A stretch of DNA of 64,000 bases from Stereocaulon alpinum. Lineage: Eukaryota > Ascomycota > Lecanoromycetes > Lecanorales > Stereocaulaceae. Positions 46,997 through 58,074 of the stretch are shown one piece after another. The DNA lies in the NCBI GenBank assembly GCA_018257865.1, contig JAEUBA010000053.1, forward strand, positions 62,001 through 126,000, read 5' to 3'. The notes below the pieces were generated by a model. The model searched no databases. It was given only the letters and a program-made list of their open reading frames with translations, and was not told the DNA's origin. Within the stretch, counting starts at the first letter, position 1, and each line of letters begins with the position of its first letter. The translations under genes were made by a program, and so were the position numbers.

Positions 46997-49900
46997 AACA
47001 GCCCTCCGGCGGAATATCGTAAAGATAGTCCTAACTAGAGTAGTTTCGATTCCAAATTAGATTAACGTGCTATAGTTATTAGCGTCTACTCAGCACCCTA
47101 TTAAGTTATATATAGTAAAGACTACTTAGGGATACTAGCCTATAGTAACCTCTAAGTACCTATCTTAGGTTATACTAATATTAAATATACTCGCGTGCGA
47201 TATATCCCCGACGTATAAAGTATTAGTTAATAGTAAGAATAATTCTATTTACCTATACCTTAGTATAAGTAAGTAAGTATAATTATATATAGAGGAGAGC
47301 GCTTATAGTATAATACTATTACCCCTAAAGGTTTATAATACCTATAACTTATATCGTCGCCGCTGCTTACCTATTACCTTAGGTAGTAGTTAAGTAGCTG
47401 GAGATTATACGCGCTTACTACCCGTATACTTATTATAGGTTCGAGTTAATTCTTAAGTATCCTTTAGCTTATTATCTAGTAGCTACTAGTTATATTCTTT
47501 ACCCTAGCTAGTCTACTTAACCTTATACTAAATACCCTCTTTATTCCTAACCTTATCTATAATTTCTTCGACTTCCTATATCTCCTTATTATTAATAAGT
47601 TTAGGGGCTTATATAAATATTACTACTATCTTATTAACGTTACGAAGGTAGTAGGGTTCTAATAGGGAAATATAAAAGGTATTATAGATCTAGTAAGTAT
47701 CTAGTAGTAGTAGGTAGTATACTTACGCTCTAATCTTATCCGTAATCTTAAAAGGGCCTACGAATTTATAAGATAATTTCTTACTTAAGCGTTTTTACTT
47801 AAGATTTTTAGTTAATAGTATTACTAAGTCTCTAACCTTATAGCTTTAAGGTTTATAATTCTTATTATACTACTTAGCTTATAAATCTTTAGCTCGCTAT
47901 AAGCGCTCCGCAGCTTCGTCTCTTAATACTTATAGTAGTTAAATCCTCTTATTTATAGTAGGTATCCTCCCTTCTAGGGACTTATCCTTAAGTTTCTAAC
48001 GAAGTTCGGGGTGGTATCTATATATCAGGAAGAACGGCGTCGTTCTGATAGAGGAATAAAGACTATTTATATAGGCGAATTCTACTATAGGTAGCTATCC
48101 AGCCTAAGTCGTCTAATTATTATTTATAAAAATATGTAAATAGTGCTTTAGTACCTAATTCTAGCGTTCCGTCTAACTATTAGTCTATAGATAAAAGGCG
48201 GTACTTAGGCGGCGCTTAATCTTTAAATAGAAGTAAAAAGCTAACTAAAAGGTACTTATAAAAATAGAACCTCTATTACTAATAATACTATTAGGTATAC
48301 TATAGCGGTATACTATTTTAGTATAAAATAGCTCCGCTAACTCAGCGGCGTCGATTATTACCTAGGTAGGTAGATACCGTACTATTTTAGTAAATCTATC
48401 TACTATTACTAGAATATAGTTATAGACTATATTCCGGTATTTACTAGGGGGTAACCTAGTAATAAAATCTATAGAAAGTTCCTTCTAAGGCTTATTAGTA
48501 ATTAGTAGTAAACTTAATTCGCTATAGGGGCGATAGCGGGGTACCTTTATTCTTTAGTAGATATTATAAGTTTTAATATAGTCCTTAACTTATTTAGCGG
48601 CCCCGTTCTAATAGTATTTGCGGGTAAGTAACTAATATATCTTCTCAGCGCTAAAGTGCCCCGTAAGAGGGTTATTATAGTATCTACTAATAAGCTCTTC
48701 CTATAAGGCCTTATCCCTAGGAATATAGAGGCGATCCTTATACCGCAGGAGCCCTTCTAAGTCTAAGGACTAGGTATTACTGCGTAGACGGCGGCGTTAC
48801 GGCGTACTCTTATTATAAAAAGATTTCGCCTAATTATCTACGTCTTATAGCTCCTAAACTAAAGTCTTTATCAACCTTTAAGGTTCCTTATAAGCTGGTT
48901 TAGTAACAGTCTTCGTTTCCTTTCGGGGGATAATAACTTAGATTCCTATAATCTAAAATACCGGCGCTATCGCTATAATAAACTCCTCGCTTCCCTTATC
49001 CTTATTCTATAAGGTAAGCTTATTTTGTAATATAGGTAGAAGTTTAGTATTCAGCGGTGAAATACCCTTATAGTTAAGGCGGCGCGAAGGCGGATCTGCA
49101 GGATTTAATTTACCGGTACGGTAAATAATTTTAAAGTTAAAGGTAGCGAGCTTTAGCGCCTATCTAGCTTAATAAGAATTTAACTCCTTCTACTTTATAA
49201 AGCCCTTAAGATTATTATAATTAGTAAGGATCTTAATAGTAAATAAACTTCCTTCTAGGTAGTATCGCTATTATTTTATTACCGCTACGATAGCGAGTAA
49301 TTCTTAGTTATAAACCTTATAGTTCTATTCCGTAGGGATTATTTTCTAGGACTAGAATATAACTAGACGCTAGTAGCTATTATTATTAGGTTACGTAAGT
49401 ACTATAGCTATAGCGAAGTTAGAGGTATTAGTCTTAACTTATAATTACTTTTCTAGATTAAAGTGCCGTAGAAACGGCGTAGAAGCGAAGATATCTTAGA
49501 GCTTTATAAAAGCTCTTTTAGTATTATTATTCTAGTCTAGTTAGCTAGTTTTCTTCCCGTCTTTACTACCTTTAAGTAAGTCGGTTAGAGGCGCAGCTAC
49601 AGCGGAATAGTTATAGATAAAGCGCCTATAGAAGTTTATAAAGCCTAAAAAGACTTATACCTCCCTAAAGGTCCTTAGCTAAGGCTAGTCCTTAATAGTT
49701 ACTACGCGTTCCTAATCTATTACTACGCCGTCGGTAGATATAATAAACCTAAGGAATTTAACCCTTTTAATACTAAACTAATATTTCTTTAGGTTAGTAT
49801 ATAGCGAAAACTAACGTAGTTATTTTAGTACTTACTTAATATACCGCTAGTAGTCCGCCGGATCTATACTATATATTAGGATATTATCTAGATATACTAT

Positions 49901-50343
49901 ATATATTATATTAATAAGCCTACTAAGGGCCCTATTAATATATACTTAAAACGTTACCGGCGTATTAGCGAGCCTAAAAGGTATAACTAAATATTTAAAG
50001 TAGCCGTAGCGGGTGCGGAACGTAGTCTTCTACTTATTACCTTCTTTAATTCAGATCCTATAATAGGTATCCTTTAGGTCTAACTTCGTAAACTTTTTAG
50101 CTCCGTATAGGCGGTCTAATATCTTAGTAATTAGGGGTAGAGGGTACCGATTTTTAACAGTTACCGTATTTAGCCTACGATAATCTATATAAAGATATAG
50201 CCCACCGTCTTTCTTTAGTATAAAGAGGATAGGTGATCCGGCCGAAGAAGTTAAGTAGCGGATCTAGCCTTTTACTAACGTATTATCAAGATAACGCCGC
50301 AGCTCCGCCAGCTTAGTTTGGGAAAGGTTATAGAGAGGCCTAT

Positions 50344-50874
50344 TATAAGGCCTACGGCTATATATACCCTATTAGGGGGTTGCTACTAAGCGCGTAATAC
50401 CCCCGTATTAAGTCTTTTACCCTAGCGCTTTAGCGTAGTAGTAGGAGCTTATAACTATATTACGCGCTTACCCTAGGGCCGCAGTAGCTTATTAACTAGG
50501 TCTAAGTACTATCCCTCTAGGGGTAATATAGGGTTAACGTACTTTATACGGCGTAGAGGGTCGGGGTTTAAATTATACTATATATATAATTGCGAGCGCC
50601 TATCGCCTAAACTTACCTACTTTAGTAGCTAGGGCCCGCAGTGCTCAGCGCCTATAACGCCCGAAACCTTCCTACTTCGGTAGCTAGGGCCCGTAGTGCT
50701 TAGCGCCTACGAGGTACCTATACCCTAGATCTTAGGGGACTAAGATTCTAGGAAGGGGGATAGTTATAAGGCCTACGGCTATATATACCCTATTAGGGGG
50801 TTGCTACTAAGCGCGTAACACCCCCGTATCAAGTCTTTTGCCCTAGCGCTTTAGCGCAGTGGCAGGAGCTTATA
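50344..50874 (+). mobile_element. TRIM-like miniature LTR element, copy 1 (531 bp)
   Basis: Direct terminal repeats of exactly 110 bp (50344-50453 and 50765-50874) start TATAAGGCC and end GAGCTTATA, consistent with TG..CA ends after RIP. The target duplication CCTAT flanks it (50339-50343 and 50875-50879). A purine tract (GGAAGGGGGA) precedes the right repeat. The interior is about 310 bp, codes for nothing recognisable, and contains two units of a 55-bp repeat. It interrupts the reverse transcriptase of the host chromovirus: the sequence matching the RT of the 2411-9152 element resumes exactly at the duplication. Orientation is assigned from the purine tract. A terminal-repeat retrotransposon in miniature is the best description. 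Confidence 0.88.
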
Positions 50875-51914
50875 CCTATAAGGCGGTTCTCTACCTTCTA
50901 GTATCTTAATAGCGTTGTTACCTTCCTTAAATATAGGTAGGGTACCCGCCTTATTGCTTAAGAAGATATTAGAGAACTCTAGCAGCTCCTTTAGAATCTA
51001 TCTTAGGCTTCCTTTATCCGGCGTATATATAGCTACTAAAGTATATATAATAGTATAGACTTTAGGCTCCTATTAGAGATAGTAGCCGAAGCTAATAAGG
51101 TCTTCGACTTTTAATTTCTAAGAGTTAACTTTAAAGCGCTATTAGCCTACTAACGGATCGAAAAGAATCTTTATCTAACTTAGACCTAGTATACTAATTA
51201 CTATATTAGGACCCTTTTAATTAATAGTATAGAAAAGTATACTATACTCCTTACTATATCCCTAGCTATTAACTAATATATATTAAAATTAATATATACC
51301 GTAGATATATATACCTAAGCTACTTAGTACTTCCGGTAGTAGTAAGTTAGCGGTATAAGGTTATAAGTCCTATTAGACTATAAACTTCTAAGAGATTAAA
51401 TTTAACTATAAACCTATATCTAGTAGGGCGAGAACCTACTATAGGCTACTTTTAAGCTTTATCTAACCCTTTATTAGGATAGAAGGATATACCTCTACTT
51501 TTTAGTTCGTCCCCGCTTTTAAGGCTATTAAGGGGACGGATTATTTTTTATTAATACTACGCTGATAGCGGTATAGGTAAAGGACTTTTAGAGGTTAAGG
51601 TAGTAAGAACTTTTATAGCCTAGCTTTTAATAATTATAGTAGATAATCTTAGTATCTAGCTCCGAATCGACTTTCTATTTTAGGCTTTTTATATAAAGAT
51701 ACTATTACCCTAAGGGTACGCTATTACTCCTTAGACCCAACTTATTAGGTCTGGAGATATAATATTCTAGTAGGCGACTTCTAAGTAACTTAGAGCCCCT
51801 AATAGTAGACTTCCTATAGCCGACTAAGACAGCTCCGCGCTACTCGCGTACTATAGTATTCTCCTATATAATAGCCTATATAACGATATCTTCCTAATTA
51901 TTAGATACCCTACT

Positions 51915-52500
51915 TATAAGGCCTACGGCTATATATACCCTATTAGGGGGTTACTGCTAAGCGCGTAAGACCCCCGTATTAAGTCTTTTACCCTAGTGCT
52001 TTAGCGTAGTAGTAGGAGCTTATAACTATATTACGCGCTTACCCTAGGGCCGCAGTAGCTTATTAACTAGGTCTGAGCACTATCCCTTTAGGGTAACGCG
52101 GGGTTAACGTACTTTATATAGCGTAGAGGGTCGGGGTTCGAATTACGCTATATATACGATTACGAGCGCCCGTCGCCTAAACCTACCTACTTTAGTAGTT
52201 AAGGGCCTGCAGTGTTTAGCGCCTACGACGCCTAAAACCTTCCTGCTTCGGTAGCTGGGGCCCGCAGTGCTTAGCGCCTACGACGCCTAAAACCTACCTA
52301 CTTCAGCAGCTGGGGCCTGTAGTGCTTAGCGCCTGCGAGGTACCTATACCCTAGATCTTAGGGGATTAAGATTCTAGGAAGGGGGATAGTTATAAGGCCT
52401 ACGGCTATACATACCCTATTAGGGGGTTGCTACCAAGCGCGCAAGACCCCCGTATCAAGTCTTTTGCCCTAGCGCTTTAGCGCAGTAGCAGGAGCTTATA
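51915..52500 (+). mobile_element. TRIM-like miniature LTR element, copy 2 (586 bp)
   Basis: This is the same family as 50344-50874, with 110-bp direct repeats (51915-52024 and 52391-52500) and target duplication CTACT on both sides (51910-51914 and 52501-52505). The interior has three units of the 55-bp repeat instead of two, which accounts exactly for the 55-bp difference in total length. Near 52,131-52,145 the interior contains GGGGTTCGAATTACG, resembling a tRNA-type B box. Its right repeat keeps more CA/TG than its left one. Confidence 0.88.
52190..52345. repeat. 55-bp tandem repeat inside TRIM copy 2
   Basis: Three units contain CGGTAGCTGGGGCCCGCAG or variants, followed by GTGCTTAGCGCCTACGA. 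Two corresponding units are at about 50,615-50,715 in copy 1. Confidence 0.8.
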
Positions 52501-53416
52501 CTACTAGTACTAAGAATTTTATTTTTTAGTTCCGGTCTTAGCTTAGCTAGGAAGAGATTAGCTTTTAACTCTAATACTATAGGTAGTAGGTTAGCTTCTA
52601 ACTCCTTTAGGTAGGCCTTAAATATAGTAACCTTTTAATCTAAACGTTACTTAGCCTCTTTAAACCTTTTATAGGTAAAGAGACAGCAGTTTATAGGATC
52701 TGCTACTAAATTATATAGGAACTACTTAAAAAATACGAATAAGATACTATCCTAACCTTAGTCCTTAATATAGGTATTCTACTAGGTATTTAGGTTATCC
52801 TCTAGGGTATCTATATAGTAAACTATCCTTAATAATTCGGTAGTAAAGTATTCTAGACTCTTTAGGAACTTCTTTTCTAAGTTAGTAAACTAGCGTAAGT
52901 ATTTACCTTCGCTAGTACCCTTATAGGCTTATATATTATTAGGGTAAAAACTCTTTACTACTAATAGTATTTAGTATAGAAGTAGGTTTATTATTAGTCT
53001 AATAGTAGGTATAATTAGTCGTTTAGGAATTTATTAGCTAGTAATATTAACTAAGCGCGACGGCTCGTTAATAGCGGTATTATCTTCTAACTCTTTAACT
53101 ATCCCTATTAGTATTCTGATTATAGATTACGATCTTAAGTGTTAAATTATCTTATTTTCAGCTTTAAGTGCTAATAATTCGCGAATTCGCTTTAGGCGCT
53201 AATTAGTAGCCTAGGCTTCGCGTATATACTAATCTAGCGTAGCGTCGTCTATCTCTAAGGTCTTAGTAGATATATCGTTAGTCTCTTAGCGCTCTATTTT
53301 ATCAACGTTATTACCTTTTTTAATAGGGGGGTTAGTTATAGCGCTGCGACCGCGCTAATAACCTAATATCGCAGTAACTCTAGGCCTCTCCCTTTAAAAG
53401 GTAGAAGAATTAGAAC

Positions 53417-53651
53417 TATAAAGGACTAGCACGCTAGCTTAATACTAGCGGTAGTAGTATAAGAGACGTAAAGTAGCTATAGGAGTAAAGATATATTTAT
53501 TACCCCTATAGTAGTAGGAACTAATTCTTAAGGAACTTAGAATATTAGGGGAATCTAAGATAGATATATATTCGCTAAGATCCTACCCCCTAGTTATATT
53601 ATATTACGTGAGCCGGCGGACCCTTAGCGTATATATAGGATAGAGTTCATA
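53417..53651 (-). repeat. 5' LTR (235 bp) of the 38430-53651 element
   Basis: It is the high-coordinate LTR and hence the 5' one for a minus-strand element. The internal sequence next to it resembles the start of the interior of the 2411-9152 element. Confidence 0.9.
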
Positions 53652-53978
53652 GTTAGTTATAGAACTATATTAGGGTTAAGATCCGTAAGAGGACGTCGCC
53701 GCTTTAAAGCCTATAGGAAAGGATTAGTAAAGGTTTATATAGGAAAGGTACTAATTTAGAATATACTTAGTAATAGTAGCAAAGTCTGAGAAGAGACTAA
53801 TTAGGGGCCAAAAAGTTAGTAATAGGTTTAGTATAGGCGTATCTAGAATAGGTCTACTAGGATATAGTATAGTATAGGACTATATAGAGATATATAGAAG
53901 GATATAAATAGGTAAGGAAGCTATATAGAGGTAGTAAGGAAGGTATAACGACGTGTGTAGGTAAACAAAAAAATTTGA

Positions 53979-55229
53979 TAGTTAAGTTACGTAATAGAAC
54001 ATCCTTAGCGACAAATTATAGCCAATTATTCGGGCAAACCTTAAAGTCGTCTAATATTATATAGAAGTACCAGAGCCCGCCAAGCCCTGACTAAGCTCTA
54101 ACTAAGCCTCTGACTAAGTCGTATAAGCGATTCACCAACTTTGATCGCCGCACACCCCCCACCTAGGCAGTACCCTTACTGGAAAGCTCCCGGGGGTCGG
54201 TCAGAGGGTATTTAATTAGTATTAGGTTCGATTCCTAATGGCGCTGGTACAATGGTGTAGCTGGTTAAGCCTTTTTCTGGGGTACTACGGAGTACAGGGT
54301 CCTCCGTACGGGCGTACACTTGGTATTAACCACCACACTGCTTAAATTATCTGGGAAGATAGATGAATTAGCAGGTAACATACCTTTGCGAATTCTAATA
54401 ATTGAGTATCTTACCGAGACGTTTCGTCTTAACAAGCTGGTGTAGAAGAGCTACCTGGTAATTGCCTCCATGGCGTGTGAGATTCTTGGCTAACAAGTTA
54501 GCGCAGAACCGCCGACCTATCGGGGGCGCTTACATACCTAACGTCGCAGGCTCGGGTTATTTGGTCCCACGCCTGCACCGGAAACTCCGTATTGTAAAAA
54601 GCAGCCTTCGCGCTCTCACCAAAAATCAACAAAGGTCCAATTCGCGTTGTTAGGAAGGATATTACAACCACGCCTATACATATAGAGAGGGGGTGGATTC
54701 TTGTACTTTCGAAGGTGCTCTACATTCCTATCATGATTATAGACCATATTAATGGATCAATCTTGTTGATGTACGCGTCGTATATAGGCTTCCACGCCAT
54801 CTGTTCCTACCCTATCAAGCCATGATCCCTTTCCAACCCACAGCTTCTGACACCTCCTTATATCATCCCCGGCCCTTCCAAAAGATCAAGACCCAATGAC
54901 TTCACCGCATACACCGCCTACCAATTGAATGGCACGCCCAGTCCTCCACCATTCGAGCGCCTTAGCCCAACAACCTCATGCCCTCCACCCGCCATACCTG
55001 CTCCTACCTACATTAGACCTGTCGGCAGCGACGAAGATACGTCCACATGTTTTGGGAGTTCACCCGAGTTGTCCGATATGTCGGATCTGGCGGAGGCCTC
55101 ACCAAGCAGGGCTCCGTTTTGGCTAAATCGTGGATCTAAGAAGGCAAAGGCAAAGGTCGCAGGGAAGTACGGCGCTGGCACGATCTGGGAGCTCCCACCA
55201 TCCGCCGTGAACGCCAATAGAACCGATGA
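53979..55229. other. Gene-poor flank right of the RIP block
   Basis: CA and TG dinucleotides return from about 53,960. A T-arm-like hairpin (TTAGG-TTCGATT-CCTAA) lies near 54,222-54,238, but no tRNA can be built around it. A 102-codon plus-strand frame at 54925-55233 overlaps the start of the helicase relic by four bases. It is Pro/Ser-rich and unrecognised, and could be a degraded upstream part of that gene. Confidence 0.4.
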
Positions 55230-55754
55230 TTGATGACGAAGGACGATTTGCGTGTTCGACTTCAGGAATTGTTTCAGATAGTTGGGCGCCCCGTCCTGGT
55301 AGATACTATCTTTGAAGTTGGCTGTCGCGGGCGGTCTATAATCTTGACCGCGAAGACTGTAATAGGCAAGAGCGCAATTTTTGAAGCTATACCTTTACTA
55401 GATCCATCCAACCCTAGTATTGCATTGGTTGTGATACCTTTAAAGCATGTCCAACAGCAGCAGCTAGAAAAGATCAATAATATTCCTAGTGCACGAGCTG
55501 TCGTTTACGACGGCGATCACAGCGATGAACATACTCGGTTAGAGATTGCCGCAGGGCATTTTACACATGGTGATTAAGAAGACTACCATCTGCTCAATTA
55601 TTTATTAGCTAGTAACGCGACAGTCTTCATTTCTGCAGAGTTAGTACTTACGAAGAAGTTTAATGAAGACGTATTGATTGATGACCAGCTATCTGCCTAT
55701 AACCCAATGGCCAGCAGTACCTCTACCTGGCTTCCTGGTGAGCTGTGGGAATGA
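55230..55754 (+). pseudogene. RecQ-like DNA helicase fragment
   Basis: The frame from 55230 contains GRSIILTAKTVIGKSAIFEAIPLLD, where VIGKS stands for the Walker A TGxGKS. SIALVVIPLKHVQQQQ is motif Ia, and SARAVVYDGDH follows. A single in-frame TAA (55575-55577) interrupts it after THGD, in a place where a CAA would fit (a RIP-type change). The same frame then continues with NATVFISAELVLTKKFNED to a TGA at 55752-55754. No DEAH box or helicase C-domain follows, so this is a truncated remnant of the RecQ-type helicases found in many filamentous fungi. Resemblance to telomere-linked helicases is possible, but I cannot test it here. Confidence 0.6.
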
Positions 55755-58074
55755 TCAATGGCCAATGTGCTGGCTTCCCAAGTGGATACATCGTGGAAGA
55801 GGTTATCTCTGAGATGAGCAGCAGCGTCATTTGCAAGCAATGTGTGATGAAGCACGGCTACGAGCACCAGACCCTGTTCATAGAAGGATACGAATAAGTG
55901 AGCGCCGATATTAGCCACGGGTGGACAATTTAGGTGAAGGACATGATGTCTGGGAGGGTCGTCATGGCACAAAATCTCCTAAGACGGCATCGCCTATGTT
56001 GCGACGGTATATGATTTAAGATCTGCGTTGTCATTGAGGGCGTACTGGGAAGAATATTGAGAGAGGCGAAGTCGAATCTGGCAAGCGAAAACATTGGTGT
56101 TGATACCCATTGCGTGTATTTCAACAATCCAATGGTAGTGGAGCATAGATTTCTAAATTTGAATGGGATGTGAGGCTTGGAATTCTTCCATGGATTGGGT
56201 CTAGTTGTACAGCCTGTCCCTAATTGTCATCATCAGAAGATCTTTACTATGAAAGATGTCGCATTAGGGGCTGCAAACCATCATGTATCATCACCAGCAA
56301 TGTATGTCCACCTTTTCCTAACACACATCATGGCTATGTTCCTAAAGGCAGCCTTCTATTTCATTTCCCCAGCCGGCGGCGCATGGTATCTCTTCCGGTC
56401 CTTACGCCATACCCCTTCCGAATTTGGCGTCACATTGCCACTCTCACATGCCTGACTGGCAGGGGAATTGCCATCCTCGTCGCGCAGCTTCGAGCCTGTT
56501 TGTGCGGGCGGCGTGGAAGGGCGGAGGTGATTGTCCTTTTTTTTGTCGTCCTTCTTGGGTTGAGCGTCCGTTGTTGTAGTTGCTTTGCTGAGTTCAGACC
56601 CCTTGGCATCTTGAGTTGGTTGGTTATCGCCCGGCTTGACAGATGATTTGGCCTGACTAGTGGACATTGTTCGACGCGTATCGTGCGGTAGCTAGTAGGA
56701 CCCTATCAGCAGGTGAACCGGCATTTGCCGCTCAGCCTAGCCCTCAAGATGGCTTACTCTTGTTGAAATGGTATCCGGGTAGATGTTGTGATCTATTACG
56801 GTGACAGAATCAATGGCGCGTAGCCTTGGAAAGGACGTTTGTATTTTGTTGAGGAAAGAAGTAGAGAGTGAGAAACATGCCGGTTTAACAACAAGACGCT
56901 ATTTGAAGAATACCGGCAAGGACCATACTTAGCGGCAGATTCCATATGGATGATGGGTTTTGTTGAAGAATGAAGACACAACCATCACACGAGTACAAAG
57001 GATACATTACCGCAACAAGAGCCAAGGGAAAACGTCACCCCACCCGTTTGCGGTCTCGTCACCACCAATTATGGGTTCATTAAGGAGCAAGCTCCCGCGA
57101 ACCTTACAATTCACTGCATGAAGATTAAGGGATTTCTCTGCATTGCATAGAGCCAGTGTAGCAGGAGCTCGCGTGTTTGAGTCTAATTGGCCAAGGCAGA
57201 ATGCGGAGAAGTTCCTGCAGGTTCTCTGGTTGCCCGCTGTCTCTACTCTGCTGGGATCGTCGATACGTATCTCTAGGTTAGCATCCGAGCTAATGCCAGA
57301 TGAACTCTGCAGGCGTCATCTGGGCTGGCTCCTGACCTCTCATTGCACCGACAAACATTGGTCTTGTTCCGATGCTTCCACGCACCTGGTAGATCTGATC
57401 TCTTACTCTCTTACCCTTTGTCGTCTCCGTGCCTCATCCTCGCTTACCGTATTTCAAATACTTTGTGCGCGCTCGAAGCGAATATTACTGTATTATCAGA
57501 CCAAATTGACCATGTGAGAATTGCATGCATGTCAACACATACGCAGGCAAGTCAGCCGATGCCCAGCTATGGCGGCCCCACCACGGACGCTAGAGAGGTT
57601 TCAGTGAATTCCGGTGTCATCCCGTGCATTCTTCATGGCAAAGGTTTGTAATCCCCATCACGCCATCATTATCCAGACCAGACCACCATCATACCGTTCA
57701 CCATGTTTTCCTCGCTACATATCAGCCCACGAACTGTACACTCGCGCTTCCATCAGATTTCTCCCTGACCCGGGAAACCTTGAACTGCGGAACACGGCCC
57801 CACGAGCCGGCCCTCGAAGGCGCATATGATTCCATGATACCACTACCTAGTCGCCGGCGACTCTCCGATAGTGTTCAATTCGTGGTGTACCACCCTTCCA
57901 GCATTATACTGCTAGTGTGACAGCCTTCTCCTCCGCCGATTGGCTTACTCCGAGCTCCTTTGATCCCGAGCTCTCAACCCTTTTCAGCATTATAAATCAA
58001 CCTTCCCTTGAATACAGCCACCCCTCCAATATTTCATTGGATACACGATACAGTGTCTTCAGCGGCTTGTAGGA
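55755..58074. other. Long region without a confident gene
   Basis: 2.3 kb of normal-composition sequence. Several short frames (56177-56646, 57143-57517, 57614-57920) are unrecognised and probably fortuitous. The last 150 bp should contain the promoter of the glutamate-cysteine ligase gene; CT-rich sequence and a TATAAAT-like site occur near 57,990. Confidence 0.4.
56356..56667 (-). CDS. Possible small low-complexity protein, 103 residues
   Basis: A minus-strand frame begins MSTSQAKSSVKPGDNQPT and is rich in Lys, Asp, Thr and Ser (PKKDDKKKDN), like small disordered fungal proteins. There is no domain and no splice partner that I can support. It is kept only because its start and composition look less random than other frames nearby. 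Confidence 0.25.
   Translation of the reverse strand: MSTSQAKSSVKPGDNQPTQDAKGSELSKATTTTDAQPKKDDKKKDNHLRPSTPPAQTGSKLRDEDGNSPASQACESGNVTPNSEGVWRKDRKRYHAPPAGEMK

Larger units (their letters stand above)
47430..53160 (-). pseudogene. Decayed gag-pol of the minus-strand chromovirus, split by two TRIM insertions
   Basis: Read right to left. Gag with an LKAENK-like helical stretch is near 53,150. Reverse transcriptase lies on both sides of the first TRIM: EPP at about 50,880-50,900, then SAGSPILFILKKDGG and YIDYRRLNTVTVKNRYPL at about 50,120-50,260, and YIVYLDNILIYS near 49,870-49,900. RNase H and integrase follow, and a chromodomain (YKVK, GKEYN) ends near 47,430-47,520. The protein order and sequence follow the 2411-9152 element closely, so the two are sister families with different LTRs. 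Confidence 0.8.
38430..53651 (-). mobile_element. Minus-strand Ty3/gypsy chromovirus locus with three elements nested inside
   Basis: Terminal direct repeats of exactly 235 bp (38430-38664 and 53417-53651) start TGTGAA and end TTCACA in the element's own direction, after allowing for RIP. The flanks are GTTGG (38425-38429) and GTTAG (53652-53656), one TG-to-TA change apart. The 15,222-bp span is large because it contains a complete gypsy element (39711-46996) and two miniature LTR elements (50344-50874, 51915-52500). Without these the element is about 6.8 kb, close to the 6.7-kb element at 2411-9152, to which its internal sequence is clearly related. It sits in the Helitron. Confidence 0.9.
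32462..53978 (-). mobile_element. Helitron (Rep/helicase) relic, interrupted by nested LTR elements
   Basis: On the minus strand this block encodes a Helitron Rep and a Pif1-like helicase, both riddled with RIP stops. The minus-strand 3' end matches the Helitron rule: a hairpin ATTTCG-CTT-CGAAAT (plus 32475-32489), 9 nt, then CTAG (32462-32465), with T as the next host base. A candidate 5' end is A|TC at 53978/53979, close to where RIP composition stops; this end is less certain. Sequence of this element is split by the solo LTR (36948-37182) and the chromovirus locus (38430-53651), whose target duplications show that the Helitron was there first. Its own parts are 32462-36947, 37183-38429 and about 53652-53978. 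Both ends carry many TATATAG motifs. Confidence 0.75.

Noticed and set aside
38430..53651. A single giant (15-kb) retrotransposon
   Set aside because: Internal LTR pairs with their own target duplications show that the length comes from nested insertions, not from one large element.
54200..54260. tRNA gene suggested by a TTCGATT loop closed by TTAGG/CCTAA
   Set aside because: The T-arm is convincing alone, but no complementary acceptor strand, anticodon arm or D-arm can be placed upstream at normal distances. At best it is a relic or chance hairpin.
57143..57920. Several overlapping 70-124 codon frames before GSH1
   Set aside because: They are mutually overlapping in different frames, have no recognisable motifs, and lack plausible splice joins.
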